Below are positions 1 through 7,066 of a DNA stretch of 13,816 nt, in pieces. Numbering within the stretch: the stretch's first letter is position 1; every line of letters begins with the position of its first letter. The position numbers and the translations under genes are program-made. The DNA comes from an uncultured Catenibacterium sp. (GTDB lineage: Bacteria; Bacillota_I; Bacilli_A; Erysipelotrichales; Coprobacillaceae). The DNA lies in contig NZ_CAAFOM010000279.1 of assembly GCF_900764565.1 (NCBI RefSeq), forward strand, positions 1 to 13,816, written 5' to 3'. Under the pieces are notes generated by a model. The model saw nothing but the letters and a program-made list of their open reading frames with translations, searched no databases and had not been told where the DNA came from.

Positions 1-1
1 G

Positions 2-157
2 ACAATGCCACCACTATTCTTAGGTTTCTTAGCTACAGGTGGTAAACTTATGGGTGCTGTATCACAGTTAATCTGTATTGCATTATCTACAGTTATCTAT
101 TTACCATTCTTGATTGCTTACGAAAAGTATCAGGCTAAACAGGCTGACGCTGAATAA
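2..157 (+). CDS. PTS sugar transporter subunit EIIC, C-terminal end (partial)
   Basis: Only the last 51 codons are present; the gene begins before the window. The reading frame open from base 2 ends at TAA 155-157. It encodes a proline-containing hydrophobic stretch, an ATGGK motif, a final membrane helix ending YLPFLIAYEKY, and a short polar tail. This end (PP...G-LATGG... then a helix ending in YLPF and a Lys/Tyr-rich tail) is typical of the EIIC permease of the lactose/N,N'-diacetylchitobiose/cellobiose PTS family, which carries sugar across the membrane during phosphorylation. The family call rests on a short fragment, so the substrate cannot be given. It is followed by a terminator and an RpiR regulator, a common pairing with PTS genes. 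Confidence 0.7.
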   Translation, partial: TMPPLFLGFLATGGKLMGAVSQLICIALSTVIYLPFLIAYEKYQAKQADAE

Positions 158-169
158 ACAATCATTTCT

Positions 170-203
170 AGGTACTTTCTATAGGCGAAGAAAGTGCCTT
201 TTT
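170..203 (+). terminator. Rho-independent terminator after the PTS gene
   Basis: Arms AGGTACTTTCT (170-180) and AGAAAGTGCCT (189-199) pair over 11 positions with one T-G wobble around an 8-base loop, followed by a T run to 203. It ends only ten bases before the ribosome binding site of the RpiR gene, so it may also act as an attenuator of that gene. Confidence 0.75.
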
Positions 204-226
204 ACGCGTATAAGGGAGGAAAAATT

Positions 227-1087
227 ATGTTATTAGATGAACTTATAGAATCTGGAGGAACTCTTCAGGAAGGTATTGAATTAAATACAAAACTAAGTGA
301 TGCAGAAAAATCAATCTGTCAGTATATTATCGAACATTTAGATCAGGTGCCTTTCATGACTTCAAGAGAACTAGCACGTTTGACTTATTCTAATCCAACA
401 TCTATTTTGAGACTTTCTAGGAAGTTCGGGTATGCCAATTTTAACGATTTCAAGTTTGATATTGTATTAAGATTACGTGATATGCATATGCCGAAAGTAG
501 AACTCAACGCCAATGATAGTGGACTTGAATGCATTAATAAAACAGCACAGCTTTATGATAATGTAATTGCACGTACCAAAAATAATATATCACTTACACA
601 ATATGATGAAATTATTGATGTCTTAAATAAATGTGATGCGATTGATATTATTGCGACAGATATGAACAGCGACATCGCACACTATGCTGAGCATATTTTA
701 ATGCCAATAGGAAAACCTGTTCATGTATATGAAAACCAGGACTTGCAGGTACATGCCAGTTTGAATGTTCCATCTACTCATGTTGTCATATTAGTGACAA
801 AAACAGGATTTAAACGCCATATTTTGGATAATGCACGTATATTATTCCGTAGAGGCATAACGACTATTGCGATTACACCGGAAGATAAAGGACTACTCTC
901 TAAATGTGTCACATATACAATTAAGGCAGAAACAAGTGAAACATTTATGAAATTAAGAGATGTTATTTTCAGTATTTCTACTAAGTTTATCTTTGATTTA
1001 TTCTTTACATCTTTATTCGCTATCAACTATGAGAATACATTGAATTCTTATGAGTCTTACTCAAAAACTGTTGATGAAAACAAGTAA
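227..1087 (+). CDS. RpiR-family transcriptional regulator (HTH plus SIS domain)
   Basis: The 286-aa protein has an N-terminal RpiR-type helix-turn-helix (about residues 20-95; TSRELARLTYSNPTSILRLSRKFGY, where the helix meets DNA) and a C-terminal SIS-like sugar-phosphate-binding domain (about 115-250). RpiR proteins sense phosphorylated sugars and control sugar-uptake or catabolism genes. The start at 227 is chosen because AGGGAGGA (213-220) lies seven bases upstream; an in-frame GTG at 194 falls inside the upstream terminator hairpin and has no ribosome binding site. The neighbouring PTS permease is the likely target. No promoter is visible between terminator and gene, so expression may depend on read-through. 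The family is clear; the effector is unknown. Confidence 0.85.
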   Translation: MLLDELIESGGTLQEGIELNTKLSDAEKSICQYIIEHLDQVPFMTSRELARLTYSNPTSILRLSRKFGYANFNDFKFDIVLRLRDMHMPKVELNANDSGLECINKTAQLYDNVIARTKNNISLTQYDEIIDVLNKCDAIDIIATDMNSDIAHYAEHILMPIGKPVHVYENQDLQVHASLNVPSTHVVILVTKTGFKRHILDNARILFRRGITTIAITPEDKGLLSKCVTYTIKAETSETFMKLRDVIFSISTKFIFDLFFTSLFAINYENTLNSYESYSKTVDENK

Positions 1088-1125
1088 AAAGGATTGAGCC
1101 ATTTTTTGTCTCAATCCTTTTCTTT
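1086..1125. terminator. Bidirectional terminator between convergent genes
   Basis: Arms AAAGGATTGAG (1088-1098) and CTCAATCCTTT (1110-1120) pair perfectly over 11 bases around an 11-base loop. T-rich tracts follow on both strands, so it can end the RpiR transcript and the leftward aminotransferase transcript. Confidence 0.85.
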
Positions 1126-2354
1126 TACTTGATTGTATCTAAGATATCCTTCATCTTTTTCGCAAGACCTTTAGTCTTTTCTACTGATAATGAACAGATT
1201 GCGACACGAATACCAAGATTTACCTTTACAGTAAAGATATTGTTAGCCATTAAAGCTTCATGATACTTATCACGTGTTTCATTATCCATGGCAAGAGTAA
1301 CGAAGAAACCTTCCTTATATGGATAATACTTTAATCCAACTTCATCTGCTTCAGAAGTGAAGATATCTCCTCTTTCCTTTAATAAGTGAACATATTTTAA
1401 TCTTTCCTGATCATATTCTTCACCATGATTGTCTAGTACATCTACAAATGTTTCCATGGCACCATTGTTGATATTTGACCAAGTTGCACGGGCATTCTTT
1501 TCGAATACGATCTTCACCTGATTCACTGATTCTTTCTTCTGACCTAAGATGATTGCTGCACCACATCTTAAACCATAGCTTGTCATTGATTTAGATAATG
1601 AGAATGAAACAACCACAATCACATTATCACTGATTTTGTCAAACTGACCAAAATAAGTCTTTGCTTCTTTCTGACGGCTTGAGAAATCAATATAGGCAAT
1701 ATCATTTAATAATACAACAGCATGAGTCTTGCTGCATTCATTTAAGAAAGTGATGACTTCATCCCATTCTTCATGAGTTAAAGAATAACCAGTAGGGTTA
1801 TGACATGGGTCATTGATGACAATCACTAACTTATTCTGCTTCTTCATTGTTTCAAGACATGTTTCTTTGAAAGATGCAATATTGAAATGATCTCCTTCAA
1901 ATAAAGAATATTTAGCCATTTCAAGATTATGCATCTGAGCCATTAATGCATAGCTTCCCCATGCAATTTCAGGTAGGATGACAGTCTGGCCTTCATCTAA
2001 ACATTCCTGAATAGTCATTGCCACAGCACCAGTTCCTCCTGGAGTAGCGACCACTTCATGTTCAAGATGGCTGTTACCATCTAATACCCAATCATACGCT
2101 TTCTGTCTAAATGTTGGATTACCAGTAAAGCTTACTGCATACTTTGCAAGAACCTTATTATCAAGACTCTTTAAAGAATTGAAAACACTGTCCAATGCTA
2201 CAAGCTGACCTTCTTCATTATATAAAGAACCGATTGTTGCATCTACAACCTGATCTGCTCCATACTTTTCTTTCGCTTCCTTTGCTTTCGCAACGATAGT
2301 AAATACTGTATCTACTATTGGCTGCTGATTTACGCTATCTTTTACGAAATTCAT
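1125..2354 (-). CDS. PLP-dependent class I/II aminotransferase
   Basis: The 409-aa protein is a full-length fold-type I aminotransferase. Visible landmarks are the ATPGGTGA phosphate-binding turn (103-110), the NPTG motif in CHNPTGY (Asn186), NDIAY with Asp218 and Tyr221 contacting PLP, the Schiff-base lysine Lys255 in SLSKSMTSYGLRCG with Arg263, and a C-terminal arginine in LGIRVAICSLS that should bind the substrate carboxylate. The ATPGGTGA/PCHNPTG wording resembles the aspartate/aromatic amino acid aminotransferase subgroup, but the donor cannot be fixed from sequence. A GGAGG ribosome binding site (complement of 2361-2368) precedes the ATG. It is transcribed divergently from moaA and shares that intergenic region; nothing links it directly to molybdenum. 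Confidence 0.85.
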   Translation of the reverse strand: MNFVKDSVNQQPIVDTVFTIVAKAKEAKEKYGADQVVDATIGSLYNEEGQLVALDSVFNSLKSLDNKVLAKYAVSFTGNPTFRQKAYDWVLDGNSHLEHEVVATPGGTGAVAMTIQECLDEGQTVILPEIAWGSYALMAQMHNLEMAKYSLFEGDHFNIASFKETCLETMKKQNKLVIVINDPCHNPTGYSLTHEEWDEVITFLNECSKTHAVVLLNDIAYIDFSSRQKEAKTYFGQFDKISDNVIVVVSFSLSKSMTSYGLRCGAAIILGQKKESVNQVKIVFEKNARATWSNINNGAMETFVDVLDNHGEEYDQERLKYVHLLKERGDIFTSEADEVGLKYYPYKEGFFVTLAMDNETRDKYHEALMANNIFTVKVNLGIRVAICSLSVEKTKGLAKKMKDILDTIK

Positions 2355-2389
2355 ACGTTATCCTCCACTTGTTTAGTAATATAGATACT

Positions 2390-2418
2390 ATTCTAATACG
2401 TGAATGAGTTTGAAACAA
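2390..2418 (-). promoter_or_regulatory. Candidate sigma-A promoter of the aminotransferase gene
   Basis: Read leftward, TTGTTT (2413-2418) is followed after 17 bases by TAGAAT (2390-2395), five of six matches to the -10 consensus. The predicted start is about 30 bases before the ATG at 2354. The -35 lies within the left arm of the inverted repeat 2411-2449. Confidence 0.5.
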
Positions 2419-2449
2419 GTCACGAAAGCGATATTTCTCATTTGTTTCA
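2411..2449. repeat. Inverted repeat in the divergent intergenic region
   Basis: TGAAACAA (2411-2418) and TTGTTTCA (2442-2449) are perfect 8-base inverted arms separated by 23 bases. The left arm contains the leftward -35 box. It could be a two-site operator, or a hairpin if transcribed rightward (an inner GAAA/TTTC pairing at 2425-2438 is also possible). The function is unknown. Confidence 0.4.
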
Positions 2450-2457
2450 TAAAATCA

Positions 2458-2486
2458 TTGTATTTAAATACGCATCGTTGTACACT
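2458..2486 (+). promoter_or_regulatory. Possible moaA operon promoter
   Basis: TTGTAT (2458-2463) and TACACT (2481-2486) are 17 bases apart, but each box is a weak match. If used, transcription would start at about 2493, immediately before the ModE-like palindrome, as expected for a repressor site. The 12-bp palindrome GTATTTAAATAC (2460-2471) overlaps the -35. This promoter is tentative. Confidence 0.3.
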
Positions 2487-2494
2487 ATGTATGG

Positions 2495-2518
2495 CGTTAT
2501 TCTCAAGCGAGAATAACG
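2495..2518. promoter_or_regulatory. ModE-box-like operator palindrome
   Basis: CGTTATTCTC (2495-2504) and GAGAATAACG (2509-2518) form a perfect 10-base inverted repeat around AAGC. The 24-bp length and CGTTAT...ATAACG ends match the shape of the enterobacterial ModE operator, which represses molybdate-transport genes when molybdate is plentiful. A ModE-like HTH protein is encoded at 8088-8441. In RNA the same sequence would form a hairpin directly before the ribosome binding site (AAGGAG, 2521-2526), so a translational role is also possible. Confidence 0.6.
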
Positions 2519-2531
2519 GAAAGGAGTTTGT

Positions 2532-3476
2532 ATGAAGGATCGTTATAACCGTACTATTGATTACATGAGAATATCTATTACTGATAGATGTAACTATCAT
2601 TGTGTATATTGTAATCCAGATAAATTCAAATTTCTTTCACATAATGATATTTTACGCTATGAAGAAATATTAGATATATGCAAGGTGGCAGTAAAACTAG
2701 GTATAGTCAATTTCAAGGTGACAGGTGGAGAACCAACTGTGAGAAAAGGATATCTTTCTTTTTTAAGAGAGTTGAAACAATTAGATGGTGTAAGACAGGT
2801 GACACTTACTACTAATGGATTACTATTAGACCCTTATACTATGGATGAGTTAAAGGACATTGGAATTGATGGGATCAACTTCTCTATTGATACACTCAAT
2901 CAAAATAAATATGCATTGATATGTGGTAAAGATACGCTAGATACAGTATTAAATAATCTTCTCTATGGGGTTTTTGTTGGTTTAAATATAAAGATCAATG
3001 TAGTAGTAGGACCACTTTTCACAATGAATGATCTAGAAAGTATGATTGATTTCTTTAAGGGCCTACCACTCAGTCTTCGTTTTATTGAACTGATGCCACT
3101 AGGTTCAAATAAGAGAGAAAATAGAATAGAAGAGGTCCAGTCATATTTTGCATCACACTATGATATAGAGGAAATAAATGAAAGATTAGGCAATGGTCCT
3201 GCACATTATATAAGAATAAAGAATATGAAATGTGTGATTGGCTTTATTGAAGCCTTACATCATAAGTTCTGTCATGAATGTAATCGTGTGCGTTTGTCTA
3301 GTACAGGATCATTAAAACTATGCTTATTTCATAAGAATAGTATTTCTTTAAAGCCTTATATAGGTGATCGAGAAAAGCTAGAAGAAGTAATGCGAGACGC
3401 TATTTATATGAAGCCAGAACAACATCATTTTGAAGATGAACAAAGTGGTACTGTAATGAACCAAATAGGAGGTTAA
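2532..3476 (+). CDS. moaA: GTP 3',8-cyclase MoaA (radical SAM)
   Basis: MoaA carries out the first step of molybdenum cofactor synthesis, converting GTP to 3',8-cyclo-GTP by radical SAM chemistry; MoaC then makes cyclic pyranopterin monophosphate. The 314-aa protein shows the radical SAM motif CNYHCVYC (Cys20, 24, 27), the SAM-binding TGGEP (64-68), and the second-cluster cysteines Cys247, 250 and 264 (CX2CX13C) in the C-terminal domain. It ends in the diglycine (313-314) required for activity in known MoaA proteins. Length is close to the family norm. AAGGAG lies five bases before the ATG. It is the first gene of the molybdenum block, one base upstream of moaC, and sits behind the ModE-like palindrome. 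Confidence 0.95.
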   Translation: MKDRYNRTIDYMRISITDRCNYHCVYCNPDKFKFLSHNDILRYEEILDICKVAVKLGIVNFKVTGGEPTVRKGYLSFLRELKQLDGVRQVTLTTNGLLLDPYTMDELKDIGIDGINFSIDTLNQNKYALICGKDTLDTVLNNLLYGVFVGLNIKINVVVGPLFTMNDLESMIDFFKGLPLSLRFIELMPLGSNKRENRIEEVQSYFASHYDIEEINERLGNGPAHYIRIKNMKCVIGFIEALHHKFCHECNRVRLSSTGSLKLCLFHKNSISLKPYIGDREKLEEVMRDAIYMKPEQHHFEDEQSGTVMNQIGG

Positions 3477-3477
3477 T

Positions 3478-3957
3478 ATGGGATTTACACATTTTGATGA
3501 AGATGGCAACGCCATTATGGTGGATGTATCTGATAAAGACATCACAAAAAGAACAGCTTATGCAAGAGGGACTATTCAAGTCAATCAAGAGATTATTAAA
3601 CATATTAAAAATAATACAGTAGAAAAAGGGGATGTCCTTGGAGTGGCAAGAATTGCTGGTATCATGGCTGCAAAAAAGACAAGTGATATGATTCCTCTTT
3701 GTCATATATTGATGATTACGAATGTCACTGTTGATTTTGAAATAGATGAAGAAAACAATCAGATTCATGCCTATGCAACAGTGAAATGTAAAGGAAAGAC
3801 AGGAGTAGAAATGGAAGCACTCCATGCAGTCAGTGTCACACTACTTACTATTTATGATATGTGTAAGGCAATCAGTAAAGAAATGGAAATCAAAAATATT
3901 CATTTAATAAAGAAAACAGGTGGAAAGAGCGGTGAATTCAATTGGCAGGAAAAGTAG
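3478..3957 (+). CDS. moaC: Cyclic pyranopterin monophosphate synthase MoaC
   Basis: MoaC converts 3',8-cyclo-GTP from MoaA to cyclic pyranopterin monophosphate. The 159-aa protein is full length. The E. coli active-site residues are conserved with a one-residue offset: Lys50, Lys66 in AAKKTSDMIPLCH, His76, Asp127 and Lys130 in YDMCKA, and Lys146 in IKKTGGKSG. The substrate-loop motif GVEMEAL (109-115) is also intact. The ribosome binding site AGGAGG is embedded in the last codons of moaA, so translation of the two is probably coupled. Its 3' end overlaps the next gene by 16 bases. Confidence 0.96.
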   Translation: MGFTHFDEDGNAIMVDVSDKDITKRTAYARGTIQVNQEIIKHIKNNTVEKGDVLGVARIAGIMAAKKTSDMIPLCHILMITNVTVDFEIDEENNQIHAYATVKCKGKTGVEMEALHAVSVTLLTIYDMCKAISKEMEIKNIHLIKKTGGKSGEFNWQEK

Positions 3958-4883
3958 AAGCAATTTGTATTAGTGAGAAGAAGGGGACTGAAAAGAAACC
4001 TATACAGGAAACTAAAATAATAGAAGATTTTGGCTTAGAACATGATGCCCATGCCGGTAAATGGCATCGTCAGGTCAGTTTATTACCTTATGAAGAAAGA
4101 GAAGACTTTAAAAGACGTGGTGGAGATGTAGAAGATGGCGCTTTTGGTGAAAACCTTCTTATTTCTGGTATTGATTTTAATGAACTTGTCGTAGGAAGCC
4201 ATGTTCATATTGGTGAAGTGGATCTAGAAATCACCCAGAGAGGTAAAAGCTGTCATGCCCATTGTCGTATTTATCACCAGGTAGGTGAATGCATCATGCC
4301 TCGACTTGGTATTTTCGCTAAAGTCATTCATGGAGGTGTCATTCATTGCGGTGATGAGGTGAGTTATACACCACCAACTGATTCACGCATGCGTGTTGCC
4401 GTGCTTACTTTATCTGATAAAGGCAGTCAGGGACTCAGAGTGGATGAAAGTGGTCCTTATATTAAGGAATATATGGAAGAAAGAGGCTATCATGTCACTT
4501 CTTTAGATATCCTTCCAGATAATCAGAAGATGATTGAACAGGCACTCATTAATTTAATTGACCGCTGTGAGAATGATTTAATTCTTACAACCGGAGGAAC
4601 TGGTCTTTCAACGAGAGATGTCACACCTGAAGCCACTTTAAAAGTGGCTTCACGACTTGTTCCAGGTATTTCTGAAGCGATTCGTTATGAATCTATGAAA
4701 TATACAAATCGTGCCATGTTATCTCGTGGAGCGAGTGTTATTAGAAACAACACACTCATTATTAATCTTCCAGGAAGTGTCAAGGCAGTAAAGGAGAGTC
4801 TAGATATTATTATAGAACCTCTTCATCATGGCTTAGAAATCTTAAAAGGAGATGCACACGATTGTGCAAGAAATGATGATTGA
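3942..4883 (+). CDS. MOSC domain-MogA fusion protein
   Basis: This 313-aa protein joins two molybdenum-cofactor domains. Residues 1-145 form a MOSC domain with the conserved cysteine Cys104 in GKSCHAHC; MOSC domains of this small type are thought to carry sulfur or handle Mo-S chemistry. Residues 150-305 form a MogA/MoaB domain with TTGGTG (216-221), RDVTPEA (225-231) and LPGS (276-279), the molybdopterin-binding signature; MogA adenylates molybdopterin before molybdenum insertion. The proposed start is TTG at 3942 (N-terminus AGKVEAICISEKKGT), typical of MOSC proteins, overlapping moaC by 16 bases; the start codon is weak and could be wrong by a few residues. The 3' end overlaps modB. Confidence 0.9.
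   Translation: MAGKVEAICISEKKGTEKKPIQETKIIEDFGLEHDAHAGKWHRQVSLLPYEEREDFKRRGGDVEDGAFGENLLISGIDFNELVVGSHVHIGEVDLEITQRGKSCHAHCRIYHQVGECIMPRLGIFAKVIHGGVIHCGDEVSYTPPTDSRMRVAVLTLSDKGSQGLRVDESGPYIKEYMEERGYHVTSLDILPDNQKMIEQALINLIDRCENDLILTTGGTGLSTRDVTPEATLKVASRLVPGISEAIRYESMKYTNRAMLSRGASVIRNNTLIINLPGSVKAVKESLDIIIEPLHHGLEILKGDAHDCARNDD
4628..4652. repeat. Perfect 12-bp inverted repeat inside the MogA coding region
   Basis: TGAAGCCACTTT (4628-4639) and AAAGTGGCTTCA (4641-4652) are perfect complements around a single A. It encodes part of the conserved TPEATLKVASR segment. It could be coincidence shaped by codon choice, an intragenic operator, or an mRNA hairpin. There is no T run, so it is not an intrinsic terminator. 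Confidence 0.5.
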
Positions 4884-5553
4884 TTATTCACCTATATGGA
4901 TTTCATTTAAATGTGCTGCTTTTTCAATCTTTATCACATTCTTTTTAGGGCTCTTTGCGGCAAGATGGATGATGACACTAAAAAATAAAGTGCTTCAACT
5001 CATCTTTGATGGCATTTTCACACTCCCATTAGTCTTGCCACCTACAGTTATGGGGTTCTTTCTATTACTCATCTTTGGTGTCAATCAGCCGATTGGGTCA
5101 TTTTTCTTAAATGTACTAGGCGTACGTATCGCTTTTAGCTTTAGTGCCACAGTAATTGCGGCAGTCGTCATCTCTTTTCCCATCATGTATCGTTCCGCAA
5201 GAGGGGCTCTTGAACAGGTGGATGAAGATCTAGTAGATGCCGCAAGAACACTAGGCATGAGTGAAACAAGTATCTTTTTCAAGGTACTCGTACCTAATGC
5301 CTTGCCAGGTATTATCAGCGGTGGTGTATTATCATTTGCGAGAGGGTTAGGAGAATTTGGCGCCACTGCAATGCTTGCAGGTAATATTGTTGGAAAAACA
5401 CGTACACTTCCCTTAGCTGTCTATAGTGAAGTTGTCAGCAGTGATATGCATAGTGCCTCTATTTATGTAGCCGTCATTATTGCGATATGCTTTACGGCTG
5501 TGATATTACTGAATATCTATCAGCTATGGTTAAAGAAGAAGAGAGGCTTTTAA
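4873..5553 (+). CDS. modB: Molybdate ABC transporter permease ModB
   Basis: ModB forms the membrane channel of the molybdate importer with ModC and ModA. The 226-aa protein has several hydrophobic helices (about 10-30, 45-70, 88-107, 145-160 and 195-217). It has the ABC-permease EAA loop (114-147, EQVDEDLVDAARTLGMSET...PNALPGI) and the ModB/CysTW-family signature GEFGATAMLAGN followed by GKTRTLPLAVY. The start at 4873 aligns with the usual family N-terminus (DYSPIWISFK), but its ribosome binding site is poor; AAAAGGAG lies at 4844-4851, so an in-frame GTG at 4864, or ATG at 4852 or 4876, could be used. It overlaps the MogA-domain gene by about 11 bases and ends one base before modC. Confidence 0.92.
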   Translation: MMIDYSPIWISFKCAAFSIFITFFLGLFAARWMMTLKNKVLQLIFDGIFTLPLVLPPTVMGFFLLLIFGVNQPIGSFFLNVLGVRIAFSFSATVIAAVVISFPIMYRSARGALEQVDEDLVDAARTLGMSETSIFFKVLVPNALPGIISGGVLSFARGLGEFGATAMLAGNIVGKTRTLPLAVYSEVVSSDMHSASIYVAVIIAICFTAVILLNIYQLWLKKKRGF

Positions 5554-5554
5554 T

Positions 5555-6214
5555 ATGTATTTAGAAGTGGATATATATAAAAAACTAAGTGAATTTGACT
5601 TAGATGTTCATTTTAAGATTGATGAAATATGCTTAGGTGTGATGGGACCTAGTGGCAGCGGGAAAAGTATGACACTTAAATGTATTGCTGGTATAGAAAC
5701 ACCTGACTCAGGAAGAATTGTCTTAGATGGAAGAGTGCTCTATGACTCAGAAAAACATATTAATTTATCACCACAGGAAAGAAATATTGGCTATATGTTT
5801 CAGAATTATGCATTATTTCCAAATATGACAGTTTATGACAATATTGCCTCACCTCTTGTGGCACGCAGATTAGATAAGAATATAATTCATGATTCAGTGA
5901 TTCAGCTGATGAAGGATCTACATATAGAAGGATTAGAAAAGCGTTATCCAAGACAGTTGTCAGGGGGACAGAAACAGCGTGTTGCCTTGGCAAGACTTCT
6001 TATTTATAACGCTGAAGTCATCCTTTTAGATGAATCATTCAGTGCTTTGGATGAAGACTTAAAAGGGGAACTCTTAAAAGAGATGAAGATAAGACTTGAT
6101 GCATACCACCGTCCAGTTGTCTTTGTATCTCATAATAAGGATGAAATTAAAGCTTTGAGTCATAAAATGTATATTATTAAAAAAGGAGAAATGATTCATG
6201 AAGAAATTAGTTAG
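5555..6214 (+). CDS. modC: Molybdate ABC transporter ATP-binding protein ModC (short form)
   Basis: This is the ATPase of the molybdate importer. The 219-aa protein has Walker A GPSGSGKS (31-38), Q-loop Gln83, signature LSGGQKQR (135-142), Walker B VILLDE (155-160) and switch His193. The usual proline after the Walker B glutamate is serine here (DESFSALD). It lacks the C-terminal MOP-type molybdate-binding domain of E. coli ModC, so transport is not expected to be inhibited by molybdate through ModC. Assignment to molybdate rather than another oxyanion follows from modB and modA on either side. It begins one base after modB and overlaps modA by 17 bases. Confidence 0.92.
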   Translation: MYLEVDIYKKLSEFDLDVHFKIDEICLGVMGPSGSGKSMTLKCIAGIETPDSGRIVLDGRVLYDSEKHINLSPQERNIGYMFQNYALFPNMTVYDNIASPLVARRLDKNIIHDSVIQLMKDLHIEGLEKRYPRQLSGGQKQRVALARLLIYNAEVILLDESFSALDEDLKGELLKEMKIRLDAYHRPVVFVSHNKDEIKALSHKMYIIKKGEMIHEEIS

Positions 6215-6980
6215 TATCTTATGTGCATTTGCGCTTGTATTTGGTTTGACTGGATGTGGACAGGAAGAGAAGAAGCCTGAAAAGAAAGTCACTATTACTA
6301 TTGCGGCTGCAGCCAGTCTAGAAAAGACTTTTGAAGAAACATTGATTCCTCGTTTTGAAAAGAAATACCCAAATGTAAAGGTTAAAGGCGTTTATGACAG
6401 TAGTGGTAAATTACAGATTCAGATTGAACAGGGATTAAATGCGGATGTCTTCTTTAGTGCTGCCACTAAACAGATGGATAGCTTAGTGGATGAAAAACTT
6501 GTTGATTCTAAGAGTGTTGTAAACCTATTAGAAAACAAACTTGTATTAATTAAAGGTAAGGATACAAAAACAAATGTAAAGGGTATTTCTAATATCACTG
6601 ATGCGAAGATGATTGCGGTAGGTGATCCTGAAGTGGTACCTGCAGGTCAGTATGCGAAAACTGCACTAACTAAGGCCAATTCCTGGGATGCTATCCAGAA
6701 TAAGATTTCATTAGGTGGTAATGTGACTGAAGTATTAAGCTGGGTAGAAAGCGGTAGTGCTGAAGTAGGTCTTGTTTATTCTACAGATGCAGCGAGCAGT
6801 TCTAAAGTCACTGTACTTGAAAAAGTCAACAACAGCTTATTAGATACACCAGTTATTTATCCAGTAGGACGTGTATCTAAAACTAAGCATAAAACTGAAG
6901 CAGATAAATTAATCAAGTTCTTAGAAACTAAAGAATCTAAAGAAACATTCAAGAAGAGTGGTTTCACTATCTGTAAGTAG
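6198..6980 (+). CDS. modA: Molybdate-binding lipoprotein ModA
   Basis: ModA captures molybdate (or tungstate) outside the membrane and delivers it to ModBC. The 260-aa protein starts with a lipoprotein signal peptide: two lysines, a hydrophobic core, and the lipobox LTGC with Cys20 as the lipid anchor. The mature protein carries the family motifs AAAS (37-40), SSG (68-70), ADVFFSA (82-88), PEVVPAGQYA and a VYSTDA segment, which supply the Ser and Tyr ligands of the oxyanion in known ModA structures. An AAAGGAGAA ribosome binding site lies within the end of modC. It is the last gene before the terminator at 6987-7008. Confidence 0.94.
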   Translation: MKKLVSILCAFALVFGLTGCGQEEKKPEKKVTITIAAAASLEKTFEETLIPRFEKKYPNVKVKGVYDSSGKLQIQIEQGLNADVFFSAATKQMDSLVDEKLVDSKSVVNLLENKLVLIKGKDTKTNVKGISNITDAKMIAVGDPEVVPAGQYAKTALTKANSWDAIQNKISLGGNVTEVLSWVESGSAEVGLVYSTDAASSSKVTVLEKVNNSLLDTPVIYPVGRVSKTKHKTEADKLIKFLETKESKETFKKSGFTICK

Positions 6981-6986
6981 TAGTTT

Positions 6987-7008
6987 GGAGGCCTTACCTC
7001 CTTTTTTT
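6987..7008 (+). terminator. Terminator after modA
   Basis: GGAGG (6987-6991) and CCTCC (6997-7001) pair around CCTTA and are followed by seven T residues. The stem is short but GC-rich, so partial read-through into the selenium block is possible. It separates the molybdenum block from a fresh promoter at 7016. Confidence 0.7.
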
Positions 7009-7015
7009 GTAAGTA

Positions 7016-7044
7016 TTGACACATTGGATAATAAGAAATAAACT
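7016..7044 (+). promoter_or_regulatory. Sigma-A promoter of the selenium/cofactor block
   Basis: TTGACA (7016-7021) is a perfect -35 box, with TAAACT (7039-7044) as a moderate -10 box after 17 bases. Transcription would start at about 7051, giving a very short leader. No CGTTAT/ATAACG palindrome overlaps it, so it may not be under the same control as moaA. Confidence 0.55.
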
Positions 7045-7066
7045 TTAATTATTAGGAGGAGAAATC

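Noticed and set aside
2356..2361. CGTTAT half-site just before the aminotransferase start
   Set aside because: No matching ATAACG half at the right distance; probably chance.
2411..2531. Moco or other riboswitch in the moaA leader
   Set aside because: The predicted leader is short and I could not build the multi-stem fold of a Moco RNA; only simple inverted repeats are visible.
7029..7054. TAATAA...TTATTA symmetry near the second promoter as a second ModE site
   Set aside because: The arms are short, AT-only and imperfect, and lack the CGTTAT/ATAACG ends of the 2495-2518 site.
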